From: Alphaproteobacteria bacterium
GTDB taxonomy: Bacteria; Pseudomonadota; Alphaproteobacteria; Rhizobiales; Xanthobacteraceae
Direction of reading: 5' to 3'
Length of the DNA stretch: 64,000 bases
NCBI GenBank assembly: GCA_005884685.1
Contig: VBAH01000054.1
Span: forward strand, 1 to 64,000
A model generated the notes under the pieces. It did no database searches, was not told the origin of the DNA, and was given only the letters and a program-made list of their open reading frames with translations. This document shows, piece by piece, positions 1-8,548 of the stretch. Both the position numbers and the translations under genes were made by a program. Every line of letters starts with the position of its first letter. Position 1 is the stretch's first letter.

Positions 1-446
1 TGCACAGAGGCGGTATGGAAGTCACCGCCCTGACGCTCGCTCATGAACATTCCGGCAAGCAGCCCGGCCTGCAGCACCACCGCCAGCGCAGCAGCGGTCG
101 CCGACCACGCCAGTGTGCGCGGCGAGAAGGACGAGAGCCGCTCGCTCAGCCATTCGCCGAGATTGAACGAGGAGCGCGCGCGGCGCGCGGTCGAGGCATC
201 GGCCTCGATGTCGGCCATCAGCTTCTGCATCGCGCGCGCCGAGGGCGCACCGAGCGATTCATTGAGCCCGATCGTCTCGACCAGGTCCTGCTGCACCGTG
301 CTGTACTGGATCGCGAGATCCGCGTCGCTCTCGAGCGCCTGCTCGACCTTCTGCGCGTCGCGGCGGCTCAGCGTCCCCGCGGCATGCCACGGCAGGAGAG
401 CTTCGATCTCCTCGCGCTCGGCAGCTTTGTTCCTGATCATGTTCAT
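1..446 (-). CDS. Anti-sigma factor, partial (C-terminus outside window)
   Basis: The reading frame starts MNMIRNKAAEREEIEALLPW and runs off the left edge. The N-terminal 80 residues look like the cytoplasmic sigma-binding part of an anti-sigma factor: acidic, helical, with a PWHAAGTL segment like the short helix of putative zinc-finger anti-sigma proteins, but without the HxxxCxxC zinc motif. Near residue 115 a hydrophobic stretch (ATAAALAVVLQAGLLAGMF) would be a single membrane segment, followed by the start of a periplasmic part. The start codon overlaps the stop of the upstream sigma gene in an ATGA junction, so the two are translationally coupled. The role as inhibitor of the neighbouring sigma factor is inferred from this arrangement. 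Confidence 0.8.
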   Translation of the reverse strand, partial: MNMIRNKAAEREEIEALLPWHAAGTLSRRDAQKVEQALESDADLAIQYSTVQQDLVETIGLNESLGAPSARAMQKLMADIEADASTARRARSSFNLGEWLSERLSSFSPRTLAWSATAAALAVVLQAGLLAGMFMSERQGGDFHTASV

Positions 447-1003
447 GGCCAACCTCGTTCCACTCCCGCTGCCTTGAGCAGTTCCCCTAGTCGCTTTCGC
501 GCATAGAACATGCGCGTCTTCACGGTGTTCTCCGGTACTCCGACGATCTTGGCGACTTCCTCGACTGACTTCTCGTGGTAGTAGACAAGATCGACGATCT
601 CGCGATGTTCCGCCGAAAGCTTGGTCAGGCATTTCCGCAGAATGTCGCTGGTATCCTTCTTCTGCATCGCGATTTCCGGATCATCGCTTTGATCCTCGAT
701 CGCTTGCGCCGTCTCGTCGTCCAGTTCCTCGTCCGGCCGCTTCCTTAGCGCCGAGAGCGCCTTGTAGCGGGCGATCGCCAGGAGCCATGTCGAAACCTGA
801 GACCTTGCTTCGAAACGGTCGGCCTGACGCCACACATCCAGAAACACTTCACTGATCAGGTCCTCTGCCCGGCTTGGCTCGCCCACGAGACGCAGGACGA
901 ACCGGTAGACACGAACATGATGCCGGGCGAACAGGACCTGCATCGCGAGCTTGTCGCCGGCTGCGATCCGTCCGATCAGCGCTTCGTCTGATGTCGTCTG
1001 CAT
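443..1003 (-). CDS. ECF RNA polymerase sigma factor
   Basis: A 186-residue sigma-70 family protein of the extracytoplasmic-function type. Region 2 (about residues 20-85) includes YRFVLRLVGEPSRAEDLISE and the DVWRQADRFE segment. Region 4 (about 125-180) has the helix-turn-helix KSVEEVAKIVGVPENTVKTR. The linker is rich in Asp and Glu. An in-frame reading extends further upstream, but the ATG giving MQTTSDEALIGRIAAGDKLA matches the normal ECF start and length. It is followed by the anti-sigma gene with a 4-base overlap. The stimulus is not evident. Confidence 0.92.
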   Translation of the reverse strand: MQTTSDEALIGRIAAGDKLAMQVLFARHHVRVYRFVLRLVGEPSRAEDLISEVFLDVWRQADRFEARSQVSTWLLAIARYKALSALRKRPDEELDDETAQAIEDQSDDPEIAMQKKDTSDILRKCLTKLSAEHREIVDLVYYHEKSVEEVAKIVGVPENTVKTRMFYARKRLGELLKAAGVERGWP

Positions 1004-1098
1004 CGCTAGGCCGTTGACCGGCTCACAGGTTAGTCGCGGTGGGGATGGATCGGGTTCAAAGGGCGGGACCCTAGGAATACCACGGACCCGGGAGAGCA

Positions 1099-1127
1099 GC
1101 CTGCCCCGGCAACGAACCGGGGCAGGC
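1099..1127. promoter_or_regulatory. Perfect 11-bp hairpin in the sigma / b561 intergenic region
   Basis: The stretch from 1004 to 1485 has no supported gene; it separates the divergent sigma gene and cytochrome gene. Inside it is a perfect inverted repeat, GCCTGCCCCGG and CCGGGGCAGGC, separated by 7 bases. No T-run follows on either strand, so it is not a classical terminator. It could be a leader hairpin of the sigma transcript or a protein-binding site. The part nearer the cytochrome gene (about 1310-1440) is AT-richer and is the likeliest promoter area. Confidence 0.5.
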
Positions 1128-1485
1128 CGGGCGACTTTGCCCCCGAACGCATTCACTTCGCAAGCAAATCCGGATCGCGCCGAAAAAACCATCCTCGGGC
1201 CGGGGCGCCGCAACGCCCAAAGTTGTGCCGGCGATGGAAAGCACGTGCAGCGCACACAAAAAAAGTTCCCTCGCATCAAGGACTTGGTTCCGTCCGGTGG
1301 GGTTAAGGATTAGTAAAATTTCATATGGACACCGGGAAGAGCGCCCGATACGTGTAATCGCATAGCAAGTTCGCACTACCTGAGGTAAATCACGCGTTTC
1401 ATTGTTAAAAGTTTACGAATCTCGTTGATCATCTGTTAGCGGCGAGGCACGTTTTAGGTACCTGGCTACCGGCGAGGGGGAATGC

Positions 1486-3258
1486 ATGGCTGATATCGCT
1501 GCTCGCGACGGGCTGACCGCGGAGCCCGCGGCGCGGGCAAAAAGCGCGGCGCGGACGCAGCCCCGCTCGGGTGAGCGGACGGAAAAGCCCCCACGCACCG
1601 ATATCGGCACGCTGGTACTGCACTGGGCAACGGCGATCGCGTTCATCGTCAGCCTGTTCACCGGCATCCGCATCGCTGCCGACGCACTGAGCGCGCCGGT
1701 ATCGAAGTGGCTGAGTCCGATCCTGCCGCAGGGCGAGATCTGGACCTTCCATTTCTACGCCGGCCTGACGTTGTTCTTCTGCGCGGCGGCCTACCTGATC
1801 TACATGCGCCGCGCCGGCCTCGCCAGCCGCAACGCGCTGAAGAAGACGCGCACGATGGTGATGCCGGTCAACGCCAAGCTGCGCTTCGGCGGACTGAACG
1901 TGGCGCTGCATTGGGCCGCCTACCTGATCGTCGGCATCATGACGACCACCGGCATCTTTCTTTATCTCGGTCATGGCGGCTGGCTGATACAGGTTCACTC
2001 CTACGTCGCCTTCATCGGCCTCACCTACATTTTCGTCCACTCTGTCGCGCACTACCTTTATGGCGGCTGGTGGCAAGTCTTCCGTGTCTTCCGGCCGGCG
2101 CAACTTGTGCTCACCGCAGCCGTCAAACCCAAGCCCCTTCTCATCGCGGCAGGCGTCGGCGCCCTTGTGGTCGCGGGCATCGCCGCCTCCGATACGCTTT
2201 TCCAGGACAAGCTCGTGGTGCGCCGCGTGGCGGCCGCGCCCGATCCGCAGAAGCTCCTGAACGATCCGGTCTGGGCAAGCGTTGCGCCGGTGCGCATTCA
2301 CACCCAACAGGGCATCAATCTCGGCGGCACCGGCGAGTCGCTGGTCGAGGTTCGCGCGGTCCATGACGGCAAGAAAATCTACTTCGCCTTCCGCTGGGAA
2401 GATCCGTCCCGCTCCGTCCGCCGCGAGCCCCTGATCAAAAAGGAAGACGGCTGGCACATCGTCGCCGACAACACATACATCGATGACGTGACCACCTTCT
2501 ATGAGGACAAGTTCGCGGCTATCTTTTCGACCGTCAACGATTTCGGCTCCGGCGGCGTGTCGCATCTCGGACCAAAGCCGCTCGCGCAGTATCAGGGTTC
2601 GCGCAACGGCCGCGGCTATCACTACACCGACGGCCACATGGTCGACATGTGGCAGTGGAAGGCATCCCGCGGCGGCCTGCTCGGAGAAGTCGATGACATG
2701 TATATCGGTCCACCACGCGCGCCGACGCCAAGCGAAGTCGACAAGGTGAACCGGTATCAGGCGGGATACTGGGGCGATCCCGGCGACACGCCTTATACCT
2801 ACAATTTCAAGCTCTATAAGCCGTCCGACTACACGGAAGATATGCCGGTCGAAATCCTTCGCCTGCCGAAGGACTACAAGGAAATCAACCGCAGGATGGG
2901 AAGCTGGAACCCGAGTTCGGATGGCAGCGTCGACGATGGTTCGGTCTGGTGGATGTATCCGGAAGAGACGGTCCCCTACTCCAAGGAAGAGGACGCGAAG
3001 ATTCCGGTCGGAACGATCATCCCGGCCGTGCTGATCACCGGAAAGCACGAGGGCGACCGTTACGACGTGAAGGGTGCGGCGCACTGGTCCGACGGTCACT
3101 GGACGCTCATAACCAGCCGCGATCTGAAAACCGGCAGCAAGTACGACCAGGACTTCGTGCCCGGGAAAGACCTCTACATGTGGGTCTCGGTGTTCGATCA
3201 CACCCAGACCCGTCACACGCGGCATCCGCGCCCGGTACGCATCGTCACGCAGGAGTAA
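1486..3258 (+). CDS. Cytochrome b561 fused to ethylbenzene-dehydrogenase-type haem domain
   Basis: A 590-residue protein with two parts. After a basic Ala-rich N-terminus, residues 40-195 form a four-helix cytochrome b561 / hydrogenase-type b-cytochrome unit. Candidate haem-ligand histidines are H46 (LHW), H89 (FHFYAG), H142 (LHW), H171 and H185 (VHS). A fifth membrane segment (about 217-235) leads to a domain of about 345 residues resembling the haem-binding gamma subunit of ethylbenzene / dimethylsulfide dehydrogenases (EB_dh), including FAFRWEDPSRS and MVDMWQWK near residue 385. No molybdopterin partner subunit is nearby. The likely role is electron transfer between periplasm and quinone pool, using the reductase downstream or an unknown donor. 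A purine-rich GAGGGG lies upstream of the ATG. Confidence 0.82.
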   Translation: MADIAARDGLTAEPAARAKSAARTQPRSGERTEKPPRTDIGTLVLHWATAIAFIVSLFTGIRIAADALSAPVSKWLSPILPQGEIWTFHFYAGLTLFFCAAAYLIYMRRAGLASRNALKKTRTMVMPVNAKLRFGGLNVALHWAAYLIVGIMTTTGIFLYLGHGGWLIQVHSYVAFIGLTYIFVHSVAHYLYGGWWQVFRVFRPAQLVLTAAVKPKPLLIAAGVGALVVAGIAASDTLFQDKLVVRRVAAAPDPQKLLNDPVWASVAPVRIHTQQGINLGGTGESLVEVRAVHDGKKIYFAFRWEDPSRSVRREPLIKKEDGWHIVADNTYIDDVTTFYEDKFAAIFSTVNDFGSGGVSHLGPKPLAQYQGSRNGRGYHYTDGHMVDMWQWKASRGGLLGEVDDMYIGPPRAPTPSEVDKVNRYQAGYWGDPGDTPYTYNFKLYKPSDYTEDMPVEILRLPKDYKEINRRMGSWNPSSDGSVDDGSVWWMYPEETVPYSKEEDAKIPVGTIIPAVLITGKHEGDRYDVKGAAHWSDGHWTLITSRDLKTGSKYDQDFVPGKDLYMWVSVFDHTQTRHTRHPRPVRIVTQE

Positions 3259-3293
3259 TGCGCCGCGAGGCGCTCGAGTGAGTTGAGTTCGGC

Positions 3294-4415
3294 ATGAGTT
3301 CGTTCGATCTCGTCATCAACGGCAAGACCGTCAAGGCCAACTACGGCGAGACGCTGGTGGAGGCGGGTCTCTCCGGCTGGGTCGCCATCCCACATGACTG
3401 CAATTCCGGTCAGTGCGAGACTTGCCTGGTGAACGTGGTGAGCGGGCAGGTCGACGACTTCGGGACCGCCGAGAAGAACACCGTACTCGCCTGCCAGGCC
3501 AAGGTGATCGGCAATGCGGCGATCACCTTCGACCACGTTCCGGACGTCGCCAAGCGCTCGGGCCTGGTGACCGGCATCGCGGTGCTCACATCCGACATCG
3601 TCGAAGTCACCGTGATGCTCGGCACGCCGATCGATTTCCGCCCGGGGCAGTACCTCAGCGTCAAATTCGCAGGCTTTCCGGCGCGCGAGCTCAGCCCGAC
3701 GGTGCGCCCTGACGGCACGGCCGCACCGGGCGAACTGGTCTTCCATATCCGGCGCTATCCGGGCGGTCTGGTATCGACCCAGATCGGCGCAACGATCAGA
3801 GCCGGTCACCGGGTCCAGGTGCGCGGGCCGTTCGGCAGCGCATTCCTGCGCGACGGCGACGGACCCATCGTATTGATCGGCGGCGGCACGGGCTGGGCTC
3901 CCATCTGGTCGGTTGCGGCCGCCGCGCGGCGCGAACAGCGTCACCGCGATCTCGTGGTCATCGCGGGCAGCCGCGATGCCGAGGGCCTTTACATGCGCCG
4001 CTCGCTCGAATGGCTGATCGATGACGGTGTGCGCGAGGTCATCGCCACCGCGGAAGTCGGCGCCGTCAACGGTGTGCGGCGCGGGCGCCCGACGCACTAT
4101 CTGCCCTCGCTCGGGCCGGAGGATACCGTCTATGTGGCCGGACCGCCGCCGCTGGTCGACGCGGTCAAGATGAAGTCGCGCCTGGCCGCCGCGCGCTGCT
4201 ATGCCGATCCGTTCCTGCCGAACGCGCAGCCGCTCTCGTTCATCGACCGCGTGATGGCAATGCTGCGGCGTCCCGCCGCCGCCCCTGTCGAGACGCCCCG
4301 TCCGGCCGTGGCCACGATGCCGGCCCCGCGCGGCCGCCCGCAGCCCGCGACCGCCACGACGATTCCGCCCCTGCCCGCCGCCGCTCCGCGCCGCAGCCAG
4401 GCCGGCTCGCGCTAG
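3294..4415 (+). CDS. 2Fe-2S ferredoxin / FAD / NAD(P)H oxidoreductase
   Basis: A 373-residue three-domain electron-transfer flavoprotein of the phenol / toluene monooxygenase reductase type. Plant-type 2Fe-2S ligands are C36, C41, C44 and C67 (CNSGQCETC, then VLACQ). The FAD domain (about 80-180) carries RELSPTVR where RxYS is usual. The pyridine-nucleotide domain begins with VLIGGGTGWAP and ends with a VAGPPPLVDAVK loop. The last 50 residues are a Pro/Ala-rich tail not typical of the family. It lies 35 bases after the cytochrome gene on the same strand, so it may feed electrons from NAD(P)H to that protein or an oxygenase elsewhere. No signal peptide, so it is cytoplasmic. Confidence 0.85.
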   Translation: MSSFDLVINGKTVKANYGETLVEAGLSGWVAIPHDCNSGQCETCLVNVVSGQVDDFGTAEKNTVLACQAKVIGNAAITFDHVPDVAKRSGLVTGIAVLTSDIVEVTVMLGTPIDFRPGQYLSVKFAGFPARELSPTVRPDGTAAPGELVFHIRRYPGGLVSTQIGATIRAGHRVQVRGPFGSAFLRDGDGPIVLIGGGTGWAPIWSVAAAARREQRHRDLVVIAGSRDAEGLYMRRSLEWLIDDGVREVIATAEVGAVNGVRRGRPTHYLPSLGPEDTVYVAGPPPLVDAVKMKSRLAAARCYADPFLPNAQPLSFIDRVMAMLRRPAAAPVETPRPAVATMPAPRGRPQPATATTIPPLPAAAPRRSQAGSR

Positions 4416-4477
4416 CGCAGCACACGCCGCATTGGCACTCCGTTGAACGGCTCTGGAACGGGCCCTATGTTGGGCCG

Positions 4478-5245
4478 ATGCCCGACCTGACGGAGATCAT
4501 TCAGTCGAGCGGGGCGCACGCCTGGCTCTACCTGCCGTTTGCGGCTCTGCTCGGCGCGCTGCATGCGCTCGAGCCGGGCCACGCCAAGTCGCTGATGGCG
4601 GCCTACATCGTGGCGATACGCGGGACGACCGCGCAGGCCGTAACGCTCGCGATCGCGGCGGCTACCGGACACACCATCATAGTTTGGGGCATTGCCGTCC
4701 TGGGACTCGCGTTAGGCGAACGGTATATCGTCGAGCAGGCCGAGCCCTGGCTGACATTTCTTTCTGGTGTGCTGATCGTGCTCCTCGCGATCCGGATGTT
4801 CTGGATTCTGCGAGGCCGCAGATCTCATCATGCGCACGATCACGATCATCACAACCATGACGGACACGCACATGGGCACCATCACCACGCGCCGCCGCCG
4901 GCCGGCCATGTGACGACCGGCCAGATCATCTGGTTCGGTTTCACCGGCGGGCTGCTCCCCTGCCCCGCCGCCATCGCGGTGCTGCTCGTCTGCATCCACG
5001 TCAAGGCGTTCGCGCTCGGCGTGGCAATGGTCGCGGCCTTTAGCGTCGGCCTCGCGCTGACATTGGTCATCGTTGGCGTCAGCGTGGCGTGGGGCTCGCG
5101 CAAGGCGCTCGCGCTCTGGCCGAACTTCGATCGCTGGGCGGAGCGGCTGCCTTACATCTCGGCCGGCGTCGTCATGGTGATGGGCTTTGCGCTTTCCGCC
5201 GCCGGCTTGACAGGCGTGTTGCAGCAAACACGCAAGCCGCACTAG
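4478..5245 (+). CDS. NicO / RcnA-type nickel-cobalt transporter
   Basis: A 255-residue membrane protein with about six hydrophobic segments. Its first helix pair carries HALEPGHAKSLMAAYIV, the metal-recognition signature of NicO/RcnA exporters. Between helices 3 and 4 is a His/Asp-rich loop (about residues 112-142, SHHAHDHDHHNHDGHAHG and further HHHH), the typical metal-binding loop. The later FTGGLLPCPAAIAVLL motif is also typical. It probably exports Ni2+ or Co2+ across the inner membrane. It follows the reductase gene by 62 bases and may share its transcript, which would couple metal handling to the redox genes; that link is inference. Confidence 0.9.
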   Translation: MPDLTEIIQSSGAHAWLYLPFAALLGALHALEPGHAKSLMAAYIVAIRGTTAQAVTLAIAAATGHTIIVWGIAVLGLALGERYIVEQAEPWLTFLSGVLIVLLAIRMFWILRGRRSHHAHDHDHHNHDGHAHGHHHHAPPPAGHVTTGQIIWFGFTGGLLPCPAAIAVLLVCIHVKAFALGVAMVAAFSVGLALTLVIVGVSVAWGSRKALALWPNFDRWAERLPYISAGVVMVMGFALSAAGLTGVLQQTRKPH

Positions 5246-5373
5246 CGGAGCAGGCCATGCGCGGCAGTGGCGCATTACCCGCCATCATCACGGCCGCGAA
5301 TGTCACCCCGCTTCCGGTGCGCCGTGCGCAGCGGCCGGGATCAGGTCAAGTGACGCCGACTGGAGCCTGACCG

Positions 5374-7431
5374 TTAAGCCGTCACTTCCCGCAGGAACGA
5401 CTTCACCGTCGAATCGAGGCGGTGCGCTTCGTCGGCCATGTCGGTCGCCTTGGTGACGACCTTCATCGAGGCGCCGCGCGCGTCCTCGATCGTGGCTTTC
5501 AGCCGTTCGACGCTGGACGAGACGTTGACCGAGCCGTTCGCCGCCGCCGACATGCTTTCGGCGATCTCGCGCGTCACCGCGTCCTGCCGCTCCATCGCAA
5601 GCGCGATCGCCCGGGTCTGATGCAGTACGATATCGAGCTTCTGCACGATCGAGCGCACGGAGCCGACGGTCTCGCCGGTGGCACCGCGGATCGTCGCGAG
5701 GCGCTGCGTGATGTCCTCGTTGGCGTTGCCGATGCGGCTCGCCAGCGTCTTGATATCGCTGACCACGGCTGCGAAATTTCCGCTTCCCGCGGCACGCGAT
5801 GCCTGCACCGTGGCGTTGAGCGCAAGCGCATTGGTCTGCGCCGCGATCTCCGCAATGGCGCGCATGATCGCGTCGATCTCCGCGGTGGTGCGCGCCAGGC
5901 CCTCGGCGCTCGCCGAAGCCGACCGCGCGGCGGTATTGCTGAGCGCGATGACGTCGGAGGCCTGGCGAATGCCGTCAACCGTCTCGGAAATCGCCGCACT
6001 CAGGCGCTCGGTCGCCGAGCGGACCGAGGAAACGTTCGACACGGTGTTTTCGGAGACGAATGCCGCTTCGACGGCCTCGCCTTCCGCGACCGCGGAAACG
6101 CGGGCGAGTTCGCGTGCGGTCTCGTCCATGGTCTCGACGCTGTTCGACACGCTGAGCAGCACGGAGCGCATGATGCGGTCGAAGCGGCGGATCGCATCTT
6201 CAAGCGCCTCGCGGCGCTTCTTCACGCTTTCGGCGTGCGCGACGTCGGAGCGCAGCCGGTCGCGCTCCTGCAACGAGCGCTGCAGCACGATCACGGCGCG
6301 CGCGATGTCGCCCACTTCATCGACGCGCTCGACGCCCGTCACCTCGGATTTCCAGTCGCCGCGCGCCACCGCGCGCACCGCCTCGGTGATCTGCATCAAC
6401 GGCCGCGTGATGTGCTGCGACAGCAGCAGCATGACGCCCGCGAAGGTGAGCAGCGAGACGATGGCCGCTCCGATCAGCCACAGCGCGAGCGAGCGGCCTT
6501 CCGCTTCGCCGACTCGCACAAGCTCGTTGCGCAACGCATGAAGCTCGGCGACCGGCGCAAGGGCGCAAAGGCGCCAGCGCTCGAAGATCGGCTCGCAGCG
6601 CGACCAGAATTTTCCGTCGTTGCTGCGCAGCAGCGACGAATCGGGCGCAGGCGACACCCCGATCGCGTTCGCCGCGATGCCCGCGACCGAAATCGACTTC
6701 TCGCCTGCCACGACCGCGACGCCCGCGCCGTCGAGGCGGGAGAAAGCCTCGAGCGTCGCTTCCCGTCCGCGCAGCGACCGGTGCGCGACCAGCGCGGCGA
6801 ACACGTCCCCGAAGTCGTCGAAAATCGGCTCGGCCACCACGAACGCAAGCGGCATGCTGCCGCGGGCGCCGAGCGCCTGCGCGGCGTGTTCATCGACCTC
6901 GATGGTCCGCCGCAATACGCGCGGCCGCTTGCGGTCGTTGTCGACCAGGATTGCCCGGATTTCCTGCGCAAGCGGGCTTTCCTGCAACGCGCGATTCACG
7001 ATCACGATGTCGGTCTTGTCGCTGTCCGCGCCGAACACCCGCAGCTTGGTATCGACCACCAGGATGCCGTCGATGTCGGCGGCCTGCGCGGCGCGGCCCA
7101 GCAGCTCGCTGATGGCGACCACGTTGGCGGAGGAGATCGCCTTCACCACGTCGGCGCGTTGCGCGATGCTCTCCAGCCGCCCGCCCGTCGAGGAGAACAG
7201 CCCTTCGACGCGCGCGCCGGCGAGCCGCGCTTCGCCGTCCAGGCGCTGGCCGAGTTTTTCCTGGGAGAGCCGGTTGAGCTGTTCCGCCTGGCGCTCGAGA
7301 CCTTGATCGAGCCGCACGATCGTCAGGCCGAACGAGGCCGCGAACGCGGCCGTTGCGGTCGCAACGACAGCGATGATCAGCCGGGTACTGAGCGACGAGA
7401 GGCGAAGCAAGAGCCGGGACCTCGGGGTCAA
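5374..7431 (-). CDS. Methyl-accepting chemotaxis-like receptor
   Basis: A 685-residue protein laid out as a chemoreceptor: an N-terminal membrane helix (about 15-37), a large extracytoplasmic sensor region (about 38-315), a second helix (LALWLIGAAIVSLLTFAGVM), a HAMP domain (residues about 335-390) and a C-terminal coiled-coil signalling domain. The hairpin tip reads IAEIAAQTNALALNATVQAS, where classical receptors have IAxQTNLLALNAAIEAA; later SGNFAAVVSDIKTLASRI replaces GRGFAVVAxEVRxLA. The tip therefore departs from consensus (Thr-Val-Gln for Ala-Ile-Glu). It may signal to a chemosensory pathway other than flagellar Che. It starts 4 bases after the binding-protein gene stop, strongly suggesting one operon and possible ligand presentation by that protein. 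Confidence 0.87.
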   Translation of the reverse strand: MTPRSRLLLRLSSLSTRLIIAVVATATAAFAASFGLTIVRLDQGLERQAEQLNRLSQEKLGQRLDGEARLAGARVEGLFSSTGGRLESIAQRADVVKAISSANVVAISELLGRAAQAADIDGILVVDTKLRVFGADSDKTDIVIVNRALQESPLAQEIRAILVDNDRKRPRVLRRTIEVDEHAAQALGARGSMPLAFVVAEPIFDDFGDVFAALVAHRSLRGREATLEAFSRLDGAGVAVVAGEKSISVAGIAANAIGVSPAPDSSLLRSNDGKFWSRCEPIFERWRLCALAPVAELHALRNELVRVGEAEGRSLALWLIGAAIVSLLTFAGVMLLLSQHITRPLMQITEAVRAVARGDWKSEVTGVERVDEVGDIARAVIVLQRSLQERDRLRSDVAHAESVKKRREALEDAIRRFDRIMRSVLLSVSNSVETMDETARELARVSAVAEGEAVEAAFVSENTVSNVSSVRSATERLSAAISETVDGIRQASDVIALSNTAARSASASAEGLARTTAEIDAIMRAIAEIAAQTNALALNATVQASRAAGSGNFAAVVSDIKTLASRIGNANEDITQRLATIRGATGETVGSVRSIVQKLDIVLHQTRAIALAMERQDAVTREIAESMSAAANGSVNVSSSVERLKATIEDARGASMKVVTKATDMADEAHRLDSTVKSFLREVTA

Positions 7432-7435
7432 GTCC

Positions 7436-8233
7436 TCACTCGACGATGGGCACTCCGCCCATGCTGGTGAGAACGGTCTTCGCCTTGGTTGCTTTCACAT
7501 AACCGATGAAGCGCGTGGCGTCGGGCGTGACCGTTGAATCCTTGTAGATGAACGACAGCGTGACTGCGCTTGGGTAGTTGCGGTCGGTTGGATAGTGGCC
7601 ATCGATCTTGATGACCGCGAGCTCCATCTCGAGCGCCTTGGTGAATGGACCAAAGCCGATCGCTCCCGGCACTTCCCTGACCGTTTCGATGCACTCTTGC
7701 GTCGTGACCGCGATTTTGGATTTCTCCGTGATCGGGAGGTCCTTCCATCCGGGCATCGACTGGCGCAGTACCAGCAGGGTCGAATCCTGATCTTCCCGGC
7801 GCACGACCTTGATGCGCATGTCCTGGCCCCCGACGTCACGCCAGTTGGTGATCTTGCCGCGATAGATGTCGGCCAGTTGTGCGCTGCTCAAGGTCGAAAC
7901 GCCGGCCGAGCGGTGCACGAAAAAGGCCGAAGGCAGCCGGAACACCGGAACGGCGACGAGTCCGGCCTCTTTCTCGGAATCGGAGAGCGGGCGGGCGATG
8001 CGGCCCAGCACTTCCTTGTTCGCGCCGACCGCCGCCACCCCTCCGCCGGACCCGATGCTGGGCGGGACGACGACGTTGGTTTCCGGATGGTCGGCCGTGT
8101 AGGCCGCCCCGAGCGCACGCAACAGGTCGATTCCGTCGCCCGTCCCGACAACCGAAAGTTCTCCGGCCCGGGCGCTCCCCACCAGGCAGAGGGCCGCGAG
8201 CGGGGCGGCCAGCAGGCGCGTCGAAATCAGCAT
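7436..8233 (-). CDS. PstS-like periplasmic substrate-binding protein
   Basis: A 265-residue secreted protein. The chosen ATG gives a clean signal peptide ending near SARAGELS; longer readings upstream lack one. The mature part begins LSVVGTGDGIDLLRALGAAY and has a PstS-like phosphate-binding fold with the GSGGGVAAVGAN loop, followed by IARPLSDSEKEAG and FFVHRSAGVSTLSSAQLADI. No ABC permease or ATPase adjoins it. The next gene is the chemoreceptor, so a role as soluble ligand receptor is more likely than transport. The ligand may be phosphate or another oxyanion. Confidence 0.83.
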   Translation of the reverse strand: MLISTRLLAAPLAALCLVGSARAGELSVVGTGDGIDLLRALGAAYTADHPETNVVVPPSIGSGGGVAAVGANKEVLGRIARPLSDSEKEAGLVAVPVFRLPSAFFVHRSAGVSTLSSAQLADIYRGKITNWRDVGGQDMRIKVVRREDQDSTLLVLRQSMPGWKDLPITEKSKIAVTTQECIETVREVPGAIGFGPFTKALEMELAVIKIDGHYPTDRNYPSAVTLSFIYKDSTVTPDATRFIGYVKATKAKTVLTSMGGVPIVE

Positions 8234-8355
8234 CGTGGCTTCTCGCTTCTGCAATTGGATGGCGCCGAGCTTAGGGAAAATGAGGTAAGGAAGTGTAAAC
8301 CCAACCGCAATTATCAGTTGTGAGACCGCACGGCGGATTGCGCTGAGGGAACAGG

Positions 8356-8393
8356 GCGCCGCCCGGCACAGCCGAGGGCTGTCCTGGCGGCGC
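8356..8393. promoter_or_regulatory. Near-perfect hairpin in the divergent promoter region
   Basis: The 315 bases between the PstS-like gene and the GGDEF-EAL gene hold no ORF that I support. They include a long imperfect inverted repeat with arms starting GCGCCGCC and ending GGCGGCGC around a GAG loop, with inner arms ACAGCC / GGCTGT. I see no clear Pho box, which argues against simple phosphate control of the binding-protein gene. Confidence 0.4.
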
Positions 8394-8548
8394 GCGGCAA
8401 CATGGGGTGAAGGCAAGGAATGCTTGTTTTCACAGCATCTTAAGCCTTTTTGGCTTTTCGGGCGCTGGGTCCGCGCCGCGGTAACACTTCAGCGCAACTC
8501 TTGCCGTAACAATCGCGCGTAACCGTAACCGCCCGCTGCGAGGGCCTT

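Noticed and set aside
1486..2100. Hydrogenase b-type cytochrome subunit
   Set aside because: The b561 unit resembles it, but no hydrogenase structural genes are near and the protein continues into an EB_dh domain. The NicO gene alone does not imply hydrogenase.
1429..3225. A 598-codon open frame opposite the b561-EB_dh gene
   Set aside because: No family resemblance; the opposite strand has clear haem and membrane motifs.
5422..7470. A 682-codon open frame opposite the chemoreceptor gene
   Set aside because: Arg/His-rich antisense shadow of a well-supported receptor gene.
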